A stretch of 64,000 nucleotides of DNA. Source: Arctopsyche grandis. Its lineage: Eukaryota > Arthropoda > Insecta > Trichoptera > Hydropsychidae. Both the position numbers and the translations under genes were made by a program. The DNA is taken from NCBI RefSeq assembly GCF_051622035.1, contig NC_135358.1, positions 25,138,501 to 25,202,500 of the forward strand. Direction: 5' to 3'. The notes under the pieces are model-generated. The model made no database searches. It was not told the origin of the DNA and was given only the letters and a program-made list of their open reading frames with translations. Below are positions 63,501 to 64,000 of this stretch, one piece after another. Position 1 is the stretch's first letter, and each line of letters opens with the position of its first letter.

Positions 63501-64000
63501 ATTGCTATTTTTATCGTATAATTAATACTGTCAAAAAGTGTAGGTATAATATTACATAATGGTTAAATGATGTTTTTGCTATTTATTGTTTTTACTTAAT
63601 TTTTTATTCGTTTAAGACAATTTTGCAGGAAAAGTCTTGTTTCTACCCAAAGAAGCCTTGAACAAATTAAACGGTTCTTTTTTTGGCTGTCGTTTATATA
63701 AATATATACTTCAATTAGCATCGAAGCGTGTATTTAACGGTCTGTTCGATAAATTTCGTCCAGTAAAACGTACCTAACGTTGATTAATCGACGACGAAGA
63801 CTGTTTTGGAATGTTTTATATTGGTCGTTATGCGTTCGTTGCAACATCTCGCACTGTTAACGACCCCGAATTAACGTATACGTTCAGGGGTCGTTCTGAA
63901 TTCGAATTTAGAATGCCGGTCGTCGTATTTTTCTCGTCATAATGATTGATTGTCTTTCGAAGTCGACGACTATCCGCCCAAATTGCTACTGTCAAATCAG
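60571..64000. other. gene-free right end of the window
   Basis: AT-rich with scattered repeat scraps: a copy of the TACGTAGTAACAATAGATGA block at 61900, GGGGCC-rich pieces at about 62105-62180 and 63140, and a small hairpin AACGACCCC...GGGGTCGTT at 63858-63897. No convincing exon. It may still be intronic for the plus-strand gene. Confidence 0.4.

Overview
This window comes from an AT-rich, intron-rich animal nuclear genome, most likely a non-drosophilid insect. There are no bacterial-style operons. Genes are split into exons of about 80-380 bp with GT-AG borders, and the introns and spacers are packed with short interspersed transposons. Neither protein I could identify fixes the order. The gene content (a DNA-PKcs orthologue, which Drosophila lacks, beside a Msps/XMAP215 orthologue) and the repeat style fit a holometabolous insect, but that assignment is inference.

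Layout. (1) 342-1569, plus strand: the last six exons of the DNA-dependent protein kinase catalytic subunit gene, covering the kinase C-lobe and FATC domain, ending in a stop codon and a poly(A) signal. (2) 1622-5017: a convergent spacer with a foldback repeat and SINE/LINE debris. (3) 5018-19672, minus strand: a complete mini spindles (msps/XMAP215/ch-TOG) gene. I assembled 34 coding exons by hand; every junction keeps frame and the sum gives 2125 residues. Its introns hold a dead Tc1 element, a dead hAT transposon inserted in a SINE, and several nested MITEs. (4) About 20900-21330: a CpG- and G-rich island, the likely msps promoter and 5' leader. (5) 21.4-29 kb: gene-free and transposon-rich, with a LINE reverse-transcriptase remnant at 26156-26620. 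(6) 28980-29587: a second GC-rich promoter-like island followed by a short start-codon exon on the plus strand. The next credible exon is at 54878-54960, so the stretch between is probably one roughly 25-kb intron of an unidentified plus-strand gene that continues past the window. That intron holds a satellite-like array with a 142-150 bp period and many MITEs. (7) 58680-58990: a third GC-rich island with a possible further exon. (8) 59282-60231: two near full-length tRNA-derived SINEs in head-to-head orientation.

The two recognised genes work in separate systems: DNA-PKcs in non-homologous end joining, and Msps in microtubule growth and spindle assembly. Their adjacency is positional only. 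The least explained structures are the ~146-bp periodic CCGGAAGT array, the shared 3' tail that links the tRNA-SINE family to the local LINE, and the stack of nested non-autonomous hAT-type elements with readable target-site duplications.
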